From the NCBI GenBank assembly GCA_019414055.1, contig DXMV01000011.1, forward strand, positions 1 through 64,000: DNA of 64,000 nt, written 5' to 3'. The DNA comes from Collinsella sp. (GTDB lineage Bacteria; Actinomycetota; Coriobacteriia; Coriobacteriales; Coriobacteriaceae). A model generated the notes under the pieces. The model was not told the origin of the DNA and made no database searches. It worked only from the letters and a program-made list of their open reading frames with translations. Below are positions 17,204 to 25,477 of the stretch, piece by piece; the first letter of the stretch is position 1, and each line of letters opens with the position of its first letter. The position numbers and the translations under genes were made by a program.

Positions 17204-19912
17204 ATGCCCAAGATTGATGTAGAAGAACAGCTTAAGCTGCGGTTTTTGCAACCGTTGCCTGCATGCATGCCCCGCCGTGTGGTGGTTTGGCACGATGCGG
17301 ACGGCGAGTTCGCTCCTGAGTTTGAGCGATTGGCCGCCGAGGGTTTTGGCGGCGCGGGGGCCGATGATGGCGTTATGCCCGCCCACGGTGACTTTGAGCG
17401 CCCGGTACGGTTTGTTGAGGCCTGTGAGGGCCGCATGTTTGCCGTTAAGAAGCTTATCAACCGCAATGACCTTGCGAGCGATATCTTGCTATATCGCCGT
17501 TGCCCGCGCGGCAGGCTTGAGGGCGATTGGCTTGCCGATGTTGAGCTGTATGCCGATCAGTTCCAGGCTGACTATCTTTCGCTTTTGGCCGATCAGCTGG
17601 GTATCGAGAATATTGACGCCGTGCGCGAGAGTCTGCGCGAGCACAAGGCGTTATTTGATGCCAAGACCCGCTGCGCTAAGTTTGCCGCGTGTGTTCCGCA
17701 TGCCTCGGGCGCATCCGATATCGAACTCGGTATCCTTACGGTGATTTTTGGCGGTAAAGAGGTTGGCGACGCGCGGCCCGCGTTTGTGCTGCGCGGCTGT
17801 ATGACCACGCTGCTGCACGAGGGCCCCGAGGCACTGGCCGAGTTGGCGGACAAGTACTGTGTGCGTGATGTTCTCTCTGCCTTCATTGTGCGTTGCTATG
17901 GGTTTGAGGGGCCGCTGTATGAGCGTGATTCGCTGCTTGCACTGGCATCCCACGTGTTCCTTACGGCGGCATCCACCGCGCTTCCCGAGGGGGCGCTCAA
18001 GGGACTCGAAAGCTATGTGGTTCCCGCATACGGCCCCTATTGCCTTGAGGCGGTGCGTACGTGGGACCAGACTGCCGATGCTCAGGTGTCGAGCGAGGAT
18101 TTATTTGAGATCTGCCGTTTGGTGGAGGATGCCCGCGGGCTCTTTGCACGGTTTGAGGCCTTGCCGATCGATGTGCTGGCCTCGCTTGATGTGTTCCCGT
18201 GCGTCAACGAGGCTGTGCTCGCGCAGCTGTTCTGTTCGTTTGCTCAGGGCGCGGACCGTGTTGAGGACGCGCGCACCTTTGCGGCGCGTCGCTGCGACCT
18301 GAGCTGGTACCGCCGTGTCGAGAGCTACTTTGACCTGCTTGTCGCCGTGGCCGATATGTGCGCGTTTAGGCAGGTGCACGCGGGCGGGTTCCATCTGGCG
18401 CAGCCCCAGCAGGTGTGGGATGCCTACACGTCCGATTGGTATGCCATGGATGCCGCCTATCGTCATATGTGCACCGCGTATCTGCGGGCGCGCTCCGTCG
18501 AGTGCGATGTACTCGAGGAACCTGCCCGAGCCGTGGTGGACTGGGCGGAGAATCTCTACAGCAACTGGTTTTTGGCCGATGCCAATGCCTGCTGGACATC
18601 AGCTGCGCAAGGGGAGTGGGCCGATTGCGGCTACATCGATGGCCCTGCACGGCAGGATGAATTCTACTGGCATGTGCTGCCCACCTTTGTGGGGTCTGCC
18701 AAAACGACGGTCGTTATCGTAAGCGACGCGCTGCGCTATGAGGTGGCCCGTGATGTCGCGGCGCTTCTCGAGCGCGAGCGCGGCGGCAACGTCAGGGTTT
18801 CTAGCATGCAGGCGGTCTTTCCCTCCATCACCGAGGTGGGCATGCCCGCGCTGCTGCCGCACCAAGCGCTTGAACTTGCAGCGGATGGCTCGCTTGTGTT
18901 GGCTGACGGCATGCCCACTGCGACGACTCCGCAGCGCGAGGCCGTACTTACCCACGTTCAGCCCACGGCCCGCGCTTTGCGCTCGAGCGCATACCTCAAC
19001 ATGGCGGGAACCGAGCGCAAGGCGCTGCTCAAGGACTCCAAGCTCGTTTATCTCTACCACAACAAGATCGATGCTACGGGCGAGAAGGCCGCTACGCAGG
19101 ATGACGTCTTCGATGCCTGTGCGGACACCGTGGAGGAACTTGCTGCGTTGGCGCGTCGCGTGTGCACCGACGCCCCGGGCGCGCGTGTTGTTATAACGGC
19201 GGACCACGGCTTTATCTACACGCGTCGGGAGCTCAGCGAGTGCCAGATGCTCGGCAAGCCAGACCTTCCCTTCCTTGACGCTCCTGTCATGCACGGCAAG
19301 CGTCATCTGGTGGTACCCAACGAGGCCGTGGCCAAGCTTTCGGAAGAGGCATGCGGGGTGTTTGTTAATGTTGGCATGGGACGTTTGGGTGCCGGTTTTG
19401 AGGGATTTGCCCCGCGCGAGAACGTGCACTTCAAGCGTCCCGGCGGCACTAACAACTACGTCCACGGCGGCATGAGCCTGCAGGAGCTCTGCGTGCCCGT
19501 TATCGGTTTTTGGCGTGCGCGCTCGGGTTCCAAGGACTTTGTCGACACGCGCGCGGCGACGCTGCGCGTGCTAAGTGAGGGACGCCGAGTGACCAACTCG
19601 CTCTTCTCGGTCAACTTGATCCAGGAAGAACCTGCCCAAGGTAAGGTCTTGCCGTGCGAGTACGAGCTGGTGTTTACCGATGCAAGTGGCAACGAGGTGA
19701 GCGATACGGTCAAGGCGCATGCCAACAAGACTTCTGTTAACTCGCAGGAGCGCGTGGTGCATGCCAAGTTTGCGTTGCATGCAGCGGATGGATTCTCGGC
19801 CAAGGGTCCGTACTATCTGGTCTGCCGCGAGCGCGAGACGGGCAAGATCGTTTGGCGCGAGACGTACACCATCGCTGTTTCGTTTGCCCCTGTTGCTGAC
19901 TTTGGTTTTTAG
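17204..19912 (+). CDS. pglZ: BREX phosphatase-like protein PglZ
   Basis: A 902-residue member of the alkaline phosphatase superfamily (type A PglZ). The metal-site segments are visible: TVVIVSDALRYEVARDVAAL near residue 503, with the conserved Asp, and VITADHGFIYTRRE near residue 663, with the DHG motif. A C-terminal beta-rich domain follows the core from about residue 770. PglZ is indispensable for BREX and pairs with PglX. Length is normal. It begins 23 bases after the pglX C-terminal gene, and its stop codon forms part of the brxL ribosome-binding site. Confidence 0.96.
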   Translation: MPKIDVEEQLKLRFLQPLPACMPRRVVVWHDADGEFAPEFERLAAEGFGGAGADDGVMPAHGDFERPVRFVEACEGRMFAVKKLINRNDLASDILLYRRCPRGRLEGDWLADVELYADQFQADYLSLLADQLGIENIDAVRESLREHKALFDAKTRCAKFAACVPHASGASDIELGILTVIFGGKEVGDARPAFVLRGCMTTLLHEGPEALAELADKYCVRDVLSAFIVRCYGFEGPLYERDSLLALASHVFLTAASTALPEGALKGLESYVVPAYGPYCLEAVRTWDQTADAQVSSEDLFEICRLVEDARGLFARFEALPIDVLASLDVFPCVNEAVLAQLFCSFAQGADRVEDARTFAARRCDLSWYRRVESYFDLLVAVADMCAFRQVHAGGFHLAQPQQVWDAYTSDWYAMDAAYRHMCTAYLRARSVECDVLEEPARAVVDWAENLYSNWFLADANACWTSAAQGEWADCGYIDGPARQDEFYWHVLPTFVGSAKTTVVIVSDALRYEVARDVAALLERERGGNVRVSSMQAVFPSITEVGMPALLPHQALELAADGSLVLADGMPTATTPQREAVLTHVQPTARALRSSAYLNMAGTERKALLKDSKLVYLYHNKIDATGEKAATQDDVFDACADTVEELAALARRVCTDAPGARVVITADHGFIYTRRELSECQMLGKPDLPFLDAPVMHGKRHLVVPNEAVAKLSEEACGVFVNVGMGRLGAGFEGFAPRENVHFKRPGGTNNYVHGGMSLQELCVPVIGFWRARSGSKDFVDTRAATLRVLSEGRRVTNSLFSVNLIQEEPAQGKVLPCEYELVFTDASGNEVSDTVKAHANKTSVNSQERVVHAKFALHAADGFSAKGPYYLVCRERETGKIVWRETYTIAVSFAPVADFGF

Positions 19913-19923
19913 GAGTGTGCCCT

Positions 19924-22323
19924 ATGTTTGATAGCCATGACGACGATCTGTGGGAAGTTCCCTCGATTGATGTGGATGTGCCGGCGCAGGCTGCGGTGCC
20001 TGTAGGGGAGGCTGTGCCTGCCCCGGAGGCTGAGGCTGCCGCGGAGGCCGTGTCCGCCGCGCCTGTTCCGGAGCCGACGGAGACCGCGGTACCCGTTGAG
20101 GTTGCGACGCCCGCCGAGGCTGCGGCGCCCGCCGAGGACGAGTCCTCGACCGATGGCTATGCCCAGGCCGTGGCCGACGCTCCCGAGGATGACGGTTACG
20201 ACATGGATGGACTGGACGGTAAGCTGCTCGAGCACTTTGGCGGCAAGATCGTGCGCAAGGACCTCACGGCCCTTATGAAGCGCGGCGCCAACGTGCCCAC
20301 CTTTGTGCTGGAGTACCTGTTGGGCATGTACTGCTCAACCGACGACGAGGACGCCGTGGCGGAGGGCCTGGGGCGCATCCGCAAGATCCTCACCGATAAC
20401 TACGTGCGTCCCGACGAGTCCGAGCGCATTAAGTCCAAGATCCGCGAGCTGGGTCGCTTTACCATCATCGATAAGGTGACGGCCAAGCTCGACGAGTACA
20501 AAGACATCTACGTGGCGTCGTTTGCCAACCTGACCATTGAGCCGTTTGTGATGCCGGCCGAGTACGTGCGCGACTATTCCAAGATTCTCCAGGGTGGTAT
20601 TTGGTGCATTATGAGCATCGAGTATCGTCGTCCCCTGGAAGAGGAAGACGAGTTTGGCATAGAGGTCTTTGGCGATGATGCGCCGCGCCGCTCCAAGGCC
20701 AAGCGCAAAAAGCGCGGGCCCGAGGACTCTCCGTTTAGCGTAGCCTCGCTCACGCCCATCCAGATGCCCAACCTGGACCTGGACGCCATGATCGACGAGC
20801 GCCAGTATTTCTCGCGCGACGAGTGGCTCAACATGCTGCTGCGCTCTGCCGGCTATGAGCCCAGCGAGCTTTCGGAGAAGGAGCGCCTGCATTTTATCGA
20901 GCGCATGGTGCCGCTGATCGAGCGCAACTATAACCTGTGCGAGCTTGGTCCCCGCGGTACCGGCAAGAGCCATATCTACAAAGAGGTCTCGCCCTACGCC
21001 ATCTTGCTTTCGGGCGGGCAGACCACCACGGCCAACCTGTTCGGCCGTATGAACTCCATGCGCGCCGATCGCGTGGGCTTGGTGGGTCACTGGGATTGCG
21101 TGACGTTCGACGAGGTCGCCGGCATGCGCTTTAAGGACACCAACGCCGTGCAGATCATGAAGGACTATATGGCGAGTGGCAGCTACGCGCGTGGCCGCGA
21201 CCAGATCAACGCCGATGCCTCCATGGTCTTTGAGGGCAACATCAACGACACCGTGCAAAACGTTCTTAAGACCACGCACCTGTTTGATCCGTTCCCGCCG
21301 GAGTTTAACAACGATTCGGCCTTCTTCGACCGTATCCACTATTACCTGCCGGGCTGGGAGATTCCCAAGATGCGCTCGAGCCTGCTGACCGGGCATTACG
21401 GCTTAATCACCGACTGCCTGTCGGAGTTTTGCAAGATGATGCGCCGCAAGGACTTTACGCATCATATCGACCGCTACTTCCGCTTTAACAGTGACTTTAA
21501 CAAGCGTGACGAGATCGCCGTGCGCAAGTCCTTTAGCGGCCTGGCCAAGCTGCTGTTCCCAGACGAGGCTATGGACAAGGACGACGTTCGTTGGCTGCTG
21601 GACTATGCCATCGAGGGCCGTCGCCGCGTAAAGGAGCAGCTCAAGATTATGGCGGGCGTCGAGTTTATCGACGTCAACCTGGGCTATATGGATGCCGACA
21701 ATCCGCAGGACGTGCACGTGGTGCGCGTGCCCGAGCAGTCCGAGGATACGCTGATTCCCGACGGGCCGCTGCTGTCCGGTCACGTGTTTGGCGTGGGCAG
21801 GTCGCAGAGCGGCGAGGTTGCCGTGTACAAGCTGGAGAACAAGGCCGTCGCCGGCGAGTGCAAGTTTAAGCACGAGGGCGTTGCCTTTAACAAGCCGGTG
21901 CGCGATACGCTGGAGGCCGCGTTCGACAACTTTGTGAACCTGGCGAACCGTGTGGCGCCGGGCATGCACATTGGCTCCAAGGACTATCTGCTGTTCTATA
22001 ACGACCTGCAGAGCAAGGGCCTGTCCGAAGAGGTCTCTCTTGCCGAGTTTGTGGGCCTGTGCTCCGCGGCGTGCAACCGCCCGGTGATGTCCGCGCTGGC
22101 GGTTCCGGGAATCTTGCGCATGTCGGGCTCTATGGACGAGATTCGCGGGCTCGAGGACATTATGCGCGTGGCCAAAAACGCCGGCGCCAAGCGCGTGATT
22201 TTGCCGCTGAGCGCCATCGCGGGCCTGCAGAGCGTGCCGTCCGAGATTATCTCGGGCTTGAGTCCGGTGTTCTACATGGATGGCGACCCGGTTGATGCCG
22301 CGAAGAAGGCGCTAGATCTATAG
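19924..22323 (+). CDS. brxL: BREX Lon-like AAA+ protein BrxL
   Basis: A 799-residue protein. The ATG at 19924 is preferred to an in-frame GTG at 19915 because AGGAG (19911-19915), overlapping the pglZ stop, is 8 bases upstream. Residues 15-75 are an acidic, disordered-looking insert of Ala, Pro, Glu and Val repeats that typical BrxL proteins (near 680 residues) do not have. The AAA+ motor follows, with Walker A GPRGTGKSH near residue 345 and Walker B VTFDEVAG near 393. The C-terminal Lon-like domain has the AGAKRVILP strand, but where Lon has GLKEK this protein reads GLEDI, so the catalytic lysine seems to be missing. BrxL marks the operon as type 1 BREX. Confidence 0.95.
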   Translation: MFDSHDDDLWEVPSIDVDVPAQAAVPVGEAVPAPEAEAAAEAVSAAPVPEPTETAVPVEVATPAEAAAPAEDESSTDGYAQAVADAPEDDGYDMDGLDGKLLEHFGGKIVRKDLTALMKRGANVPTFVLEYLLGMYCSTDDEDAVAEGLGRIRKILTDNYVRPDESERIKSKIRELGRFTIIDKVTAKLDEYKDIYVASFANLTIEPFVMPAEYVRDYSKILQGGIWCIMSIEYRRPLEEEDEFGIEVFGDDAPRRSKAKRKKRGPEDSPFSVASLTPIQMPNLDLDAMIDERQYFSRDEWLNMLLRSAGYEPSELSEKERLHFIERMVPLIERNYNLCELGPRGTGKSHIYKEVSPYAILLSGGQTTTANLFGRMNSMRADRVGLVGHWDCVTFDEVAGMRFKDTNAVQIMKDYMASGSYARGRDQINADASMVFEGNINDTVQNVLKTTHLFDPFPPEFNNDSAFFDRIHYYLPGWEIPKMRSSLLTGHYGLITDCLSEFCKMMRRKDFTHHIDRYFRFNSDFNKRDEIAVRKSFSGLAKLLFPDEAMDKDDVRWLLDYAIEGRRRVKEQLKIMAGVEFIDVNLGYMDADNPQDVHVVRVPEQSEDTLIPDGPLLSGHVFGVGRSQSGEVAVYKLENKAVAGECKFKHEGVAFNKPVRDTLEAAFDNFVNLANRVAPGMHIGSKDYLLFYNDLQSKGLSEEVSLAEFVGLCSAACNRPVMSALAVPGILRMSGSMDEIRGLEDIMRVAKNAGAKRVILPLSAIAGLQSVPSEIISGLSPVFYMDGDPVDAAKKALDL

Positions 22324-22329
22324 GGATGC

Positions 22330-22380
22330 GAGCGTGTGGGCTTGCGTGCGCGAGGCGTTTGATGCGCACGTGAGCCCGCG
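22330..22380 (+). other. Imperfect hairpin between brxL and the next gene
   Basis: GTGGGCTTGCGTGCGC pairs with GCGCACGTGAGCCCGC around a 12-base loop, with a few mismatches. There is no T-run, so transcription may continue from brxL into the downstream gene. Confidence 0.4.
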
Positions 22381-22416
22381 GACATGTTGGCGCGCTGCGC
22401 GTGAGGAGGCCTTGCC

Positions 22417-23793
22417 ATGGCGGAAGAACGTTCTGTTGGCGAGCTGCTCGATGAGCTCTTTGGCTTTGAGTCGGTAGCCAAGCGTCAGACGGCGCTTGAG
22501 CAGTACGATCGCGGGGAGTTATTGCGCAAGGCGCGCTCCCGCGAGTTGTTGGGCGTGATCGAGGGTGTCGAGGCTGCCGAGCGTGCTGCGCGTGAGTCTG
22601 CCGTACGGGCCGTTGACGGGTATGTACGCCGCGTTGAGAGCGCTGCGCTTGCACGCGCTCGCAAGCAGGCGGGTGTTGTGGGCCCGCTGCAGATGGAGCG
22701 CCGCTATGCTGCCTTTTTGCGCATGGAGGACAAGGCCGAGTTGTTGGCCCGCCTGGAGCAGACGCTTGCGTTTATCGAGGTAAAGCTGCGTGCCAATACG
22801 GCGGACAGGGTTCGCGCTGCATACGATGCCGCGGGGACTTTGGTGCTGCAGGGCGTGGCACGCCTGAGCGACGTGCGCGTTGTGGATGCCGTGCCCCTGG
22901 ATGCCGATCGGCTGTGTACGCAGTTGGAGCAGCTGCGTTGTGCAGCCGACGCAACGGACCTTGCCGACATGATCACGATGACCTTTGAGTCCGAGCTGAG
23001 TGCGACCGGGCCGCGGGATGCTGGCGGGTTTGCTGGCGGGTTTGCTGGTGGTGTTGCTGGCGATGTTGCCGGCGACGTGGCGCTGGAGCGTGAGCTTACC
23101 AACGTGCGCGGCGCTGCGCAGCGGGCGCGCTTGGCTGCCCAAGCGTATCGGGCGGAGCGCGCCGCCCGCGTTGCGAGGAGCACGGTGGAGCCGGTATCGT
23201 TGCCCGAGTCTGCGTGTGTTGCGTGCGAGACGGCGTGCGATGCCGGGGAGCTTTCCGAGTTGCTCGCTCAGGTTAAAAAGTCGTTTGAGACCTATAGGCG
23301 CGTTGTTGCCGACGACGGGTTGTTCTGTGCCTTTGGTGCCGGTTCGCCGCATGGGATTTGCCGTGGCAGTAGTTATTTCGACTACGATGCTCGGTTTGAT
23401 GAAGATGTGTTGGTGGGCGAGTACGACGGTGCTACTAGGCACAATGTTCGGTGTGAGGTTGCTATCCCTGAGCTTGTGGACGAGGCCTCGGCCGATGGCG
23501 GCGATTCGCTCGAGGTTGCCGTGGCGCGTATGTATGAGTTTAACGCGCGTCGCTACGATGGTGTGCTGGACGAGTATCCCGCGCGCCATGTGAATGCGTT
23601 TTGGTATGGACTCAAAAAGCTCAGCCAGTATTGCGAGGCCGCTGTGCGCGTGGATGAGCGCGCTTGGGATTGCTTTATCGATAAGGTGCAGTTTGCCTAT
23701 GACGAGCCGGCGGGGCACTTGGCGGTGCAGATGGACGACAAGCAGGTTGCGGCTTTTGTCGCTGCCGTGGATGCGCTCGGCGCTGACGAGTAA
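22417..23793 (+). CDS. Uncharacterised protein downstream of BREX
   Basis: A 458-residue protein that I do not recognise. It opens with a helical, charged segment (residues 1-135, rich in Arg, Glu and Ala, probably coiled coil). Near residues 205-222 it has a low-complexity stretch of AGGFAGG and AGDVAGD repeats, then a second helical part, then a C-terminal domain from about residue 300 with many aromatic and acidic residues (SYFDYDARFDED, NAFWYGLKKL). AGGAGG lies before the ATG. It is on the same strand 93 bases after brxL and is followed by a small acidic protein, so it may be a BREX accessory gene, or the flanking chromosomal gene into which BREX was placed. Confidence 0.6.
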   Translation: MAEERSVGELLDELFGFESVAKRQTALEQYDRGELLRKARSRELLGVIEGVEAAERAARESAVRAVDGYVRRVESAALARARKQAGVVGPLQMERRYAAFLRMEDKAELLARLEQTLAFIEVKLRANTADRVRAAYDAAGTLVLQGVARLSDVRVVDAVPLDADRLCTQLEQLRCAADATDLADMITMTFESELSATGPRDAGGFAGGFAGGVAGDVAGDVALERELTNVRGAAQRARLAAQAYRAERAARVARSTVEPVSLPESACVACETACDAGELSELLAQVKKSFETYRRVVADDGLFCAFGAGSPHGICRGSSYFDYDARFDEDVLVGEYDGATRHNVRCEVAIPELVDEASADGGDSLEVAVARMYEFNARRYDGVLDEYPARHVNAFWYGLKKLSQYCEAAVRVDERAWDCFIDKVQFAYDEPAGHLAVQMDDKQVAAFVAAVDALGADE

Positions 23794-23820
23794 GGGCCTG
23801 GCCTGATAGGAGGTTTCACC

Positions 23821-24012
23821 ATGAAGATCGACATTGATGTTGACCGGCTGCGCGAGAGTCTGCTTGACCGTGCTGGGAGTGCAACCGGCGTGGGCTTTCC
23901 GGCCGCTATGCTCGACGTAGTGGATATCGAGGATGAGTCGCCCCAAGAGCTCCTAGCCCGAGCCGAACGCGAAGGCCTCGACCTCCACGACTTTGCCGTC
24001 GATGACGATTAG
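23821..24012 (+). CDS. Small acidic protein downstream of BREX
   Basis: A 63-residue, strongly acidic protein (tail FAVDDD; many Asp and Glu) with a TAGGAGG ribosome-binding site and ATG start. It follows the 458-residue gene by 27 bases and is probably co-transcribed. Small acidic partners of this kind often bind a larger protein or mimic DNA, but nothing in the sequence proves either. A GGGAC-family hairpin begins two bases after its stop and probably ends the transcript. Confidence 0.6.
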   Translation: MKIDIDVDRLRESLLDRAGSATGVGFPAAMLDVVDIEDESPQELLARAEREGLDLHDFAVDDD

Positions 24013-24013
24013 A

Positions 24014-24046
24014 AATGTGACAAAGGTACAGTCTCTTTGTCACATT
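24014..24046 (+). terminator. GGGAC-family hairpin after the small acidic gene
   Basis: AATGTGACAAAG (24014-24025) pairs perfectly with CTTTGTCACATT (24035-24046) around 9 bases. The stop codon ends at 24012. The arm sequence is almost the same as in the copy at 25302-25334. Confidence 0.6.
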
Positions 24047-24133
24047 CGGGACTGCGGCTGCGCGTAAAAGCACGATAGACCGTCGCGATGGAGCCTGATG
24101 ACCTCGCGACTGTTTTATTTTGACTGCCCGCTG

Positions 24134-24258
24134 ACTAAGTGAGTAGACTTAATTGCAAATCCTGAGCACACGACAAATTTGCTTCAACAAACCCGCAGGT
24201 CACAGAGTTGTGCTTTGGTGACGTGGTCGGCGATTCGGCAAAAGCTTACTCACTTAGT
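24134..24258. repeat. Inverted-repeat element A (125 bases)
   Basis: ACTAAGTGAGTA (24134-24145) and TACTCACTTAGT (24247-24258) are a perfect 12-base inverted repeat. The interior contains CCCGCAGGT, close to the CCGCAGGT core of elements B, C and D, and a GAGCACAC stretch shared with element E. The rest of the 443-base gap between 24012 and 24456 holds one hairpin on each side and no gene. Confidence 0.6.
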
Positions 24259-24363
24259 TTTGCGAGACGCATACTGTCCGCAATGTAGCTAATTTAGGAC
24301 GTGTCTCCTTTAGCTACTCCCGCCCTCTTAGAGGCTAAACAGGAGTTACGGCAACTTTACGCA

Positions 24364-24390
24364 TAAAAAATGCCGGGGGGATCCCCCGGC
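24364..24390 (-). terminator. Intrinsic terminator after the DUF3800 gene
   Basis: On the minus strand a GCCGGGGG/CCCCCGGC-type stem is followed by six T. It lies about 65 bases after the DUF3800 stop. The segment 24356-24379 (24 bases) is repeated exactly upstream of the same gene. Confidence 0.85.
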
Positions 24391-24455
24391 CCTTGACTGC
24401 CCTTCATAAAGGAACGCAAGCCATTTATACCATGGTTCCGATGCGAATGGCTGGC

Positions 24456-25133
24456 TCACTCAATCCTCTTTTTCCTTAGCTTCTTGACGAAGTTCTTTTT
24501 GAATGGGGTGATCGAGCCAAAGAACTCAGTGTCAGTTTTCGTCGCTGTTCCATTCTGGAACTTAAGGAACGTGAGCTCGATTCCGCAAATATAGTCGGCG
24601 ACCTGGGAAAGTCGGTATGTTCTGGGCGAAGCATCGCGATATACCGTGGCCTTTTGGGAAATGGCCTTCTCGATGGCGCCATGAAGCGCTCGCGTTACAA
24701 CGCTTTGGCCTCCGTCATAGTAGATCTTAACGTGGTCAAAGCTCTGTATATACGCCAGGTGGTCACTGAGAAATATCGCAACGTCGCGTTCGATCTTTTC
24801 GGAGAGCTTTTGGGGTTCGTAAAGGCCCTGCTTCTTGTCGTAGATGAAGGGCTGGTAGGTGATGGGGAGGTGTTGCACGAGCATCGTGAAGGCGGAAAGT
24901 TGCTTTTTTCGTCGTTGAATATCCTGCCATTTATAGTCGTCATGTCCGGTCAAAAGCGGCCCGAAATGAAATGGCATGATGTCGAGACTTTGATCTTTTA
25001 TGAGCTGCTCATAGCTATTGATATGAGGACCAACAGGTTTGTCCTGTTCATGGAATACGAGCGTGACAATGTAGTACCTAGATACAGGCCCCGCGTCGCC
25101 GGATTCGTCGATAAAAATCGAGAGTTCCTTCAT
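24456..25133 (-). CDS. DUF3800 domain protein
   Basis: A 225-residue protein opening with ELSIFIDESGDAG, the hallmark of DUF3800, followed by a YYIVTLVFH strand; a later KIYYDGGQ segment and a C-terminal SQVADYICGIELTF helix complete the family pattern. The acidic residues (Asp8, Glu9, Asp12 and the later DGG) suggest an RNase H-like metal-dependent nuclease fold. DUF3800 genes are common in defence islands and phages. Two 60-base samples gave 30 and 26 G+C, lower than the neighbouring genes, suggesting transfer. It has its own promoter and a leader containing a terminator; GGAGGT precedes the ATG. Confidence 0.85.
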   Translation of the reverse strand: MKELSIFIDESGDAGPVSRYYIVTLVFHEQDKPVGPHINSYEQLIKDQSLDIMPFHFGPLLTGHDDYKWQDIQRRKKQLSAFTMLVQHLPITYQPFIYDKKQGLYEPQKLSEKIERDVAIFLSDHLAYIQSFDHVKIYYDGGQSVVTRALHGAIEKAISQKATVYRDASPRTYRLSQVADYICGIELTFLKFQNGTATKTDTEFFGSITPFKKNFVKKLRKKRIE

Positions 25134-25155
25134 GAGGTGACCTCCAATTTACGCA

Positions 25156-25283
25156 TAAAAAATGCCGGGGGACATCCCCCGGCTCTTGGAGGTCCCTCTA
25201 TTCGAGGGTACCAACCCTTTTATACCACGAGACGAGGAGTCTATTCAAGTAGAAATTATAATAACCAAACATATGTTCGTCAA
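25156..25283 (-). promoter_or_regulatory. Promoter and terminator-containing leader of the DUF3800 gene
   Basis: On the minus strand TTGACG (25283-25278), a 17-base spacer and TATAAT (25260-25255) form a near-consensus sigma-70 promoter. The transcript then has a small hairpin (GGTACCCTC...GAGGGACC) followed by a strong stem (25164-25183) and six T (ending near 25156), only about 22 bases before the ATG at 25133. The leader GGACCTCC is also complementary to the gene's GGAGGTC ribosome-binding region. Transcription attenuation, possibly with control of translation, is the natural reading. Confidence 0.65.
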
Positions 25284-25301
25284 TCTGCCTTCGGTTTTAA
25301 G

Positions 25302-25334
25302 AATGTGGCAAAGGGGCTGTCCCTTTGTCATATT
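25302..25334. repeat. GGGAC-family hairpin
   Basis: AATGTGGCAAAGGG (25302-25315) pairs with CCCTTTGTCATATT (25321-25334) with two imperfect positions; the loop is only 5 bases. It sits between the DUF3800 promoter and the antiporter terminator. Confidence 0.55.
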
Positions 25335-25348
25335 CGGCGACACTGCGC

Positions 25349-25425
25349 AAAAAATGCCCGGGGGGGGGTAAGACCCCGGCTCTTGGAGGCCCCTCTTTTG
25401 GAGGGTACCGACTTCTTTATAGCGT
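25349..25425 (-). terminator. Two-stem terminator after the antiporter gene, with a G9 run
   Basis: Read on the minus strand this repeats the two-part module of the DUF3800 leader: GGTACCCTC...GAGGGGCC, CCTCCAAGAGCC, then a CCGGGG stem and a T-run. The plus-strand strand of the second stem has nine consecutive G (25360-25368), more than the opposite strand can pair with. It ends the antiporter transcript about 50 bases past its stop. Confidence 0.7.
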
Positions 25426-25477
25426 GTGGTCGGACTGCTTTCAAATGCTGCCCCCTGGGTGGGTATGTCTCTTGCTG

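Noticed and set aside
23020..23085. Tandem repeat array in the 458-residue gene as a possible CRISPR or VNTR
   Set aside because: It is a short run of GCTGGCGGGTTT-like units in frame, coding Ala-Gly-Gly-Phe and Ala-Gly-Asp-Val; too short and too variable to be a CRISPR. No CRISPR array was seen anywhere in the window.
25150..25230. T-box riboswitch in the DUF3800 leader
   Set aside because: GGTACC and a terminator are present, but the AGGGTGGNACCGCG antiterminator consensus and a specifier loop are not, and the gene has no link to tRNA.
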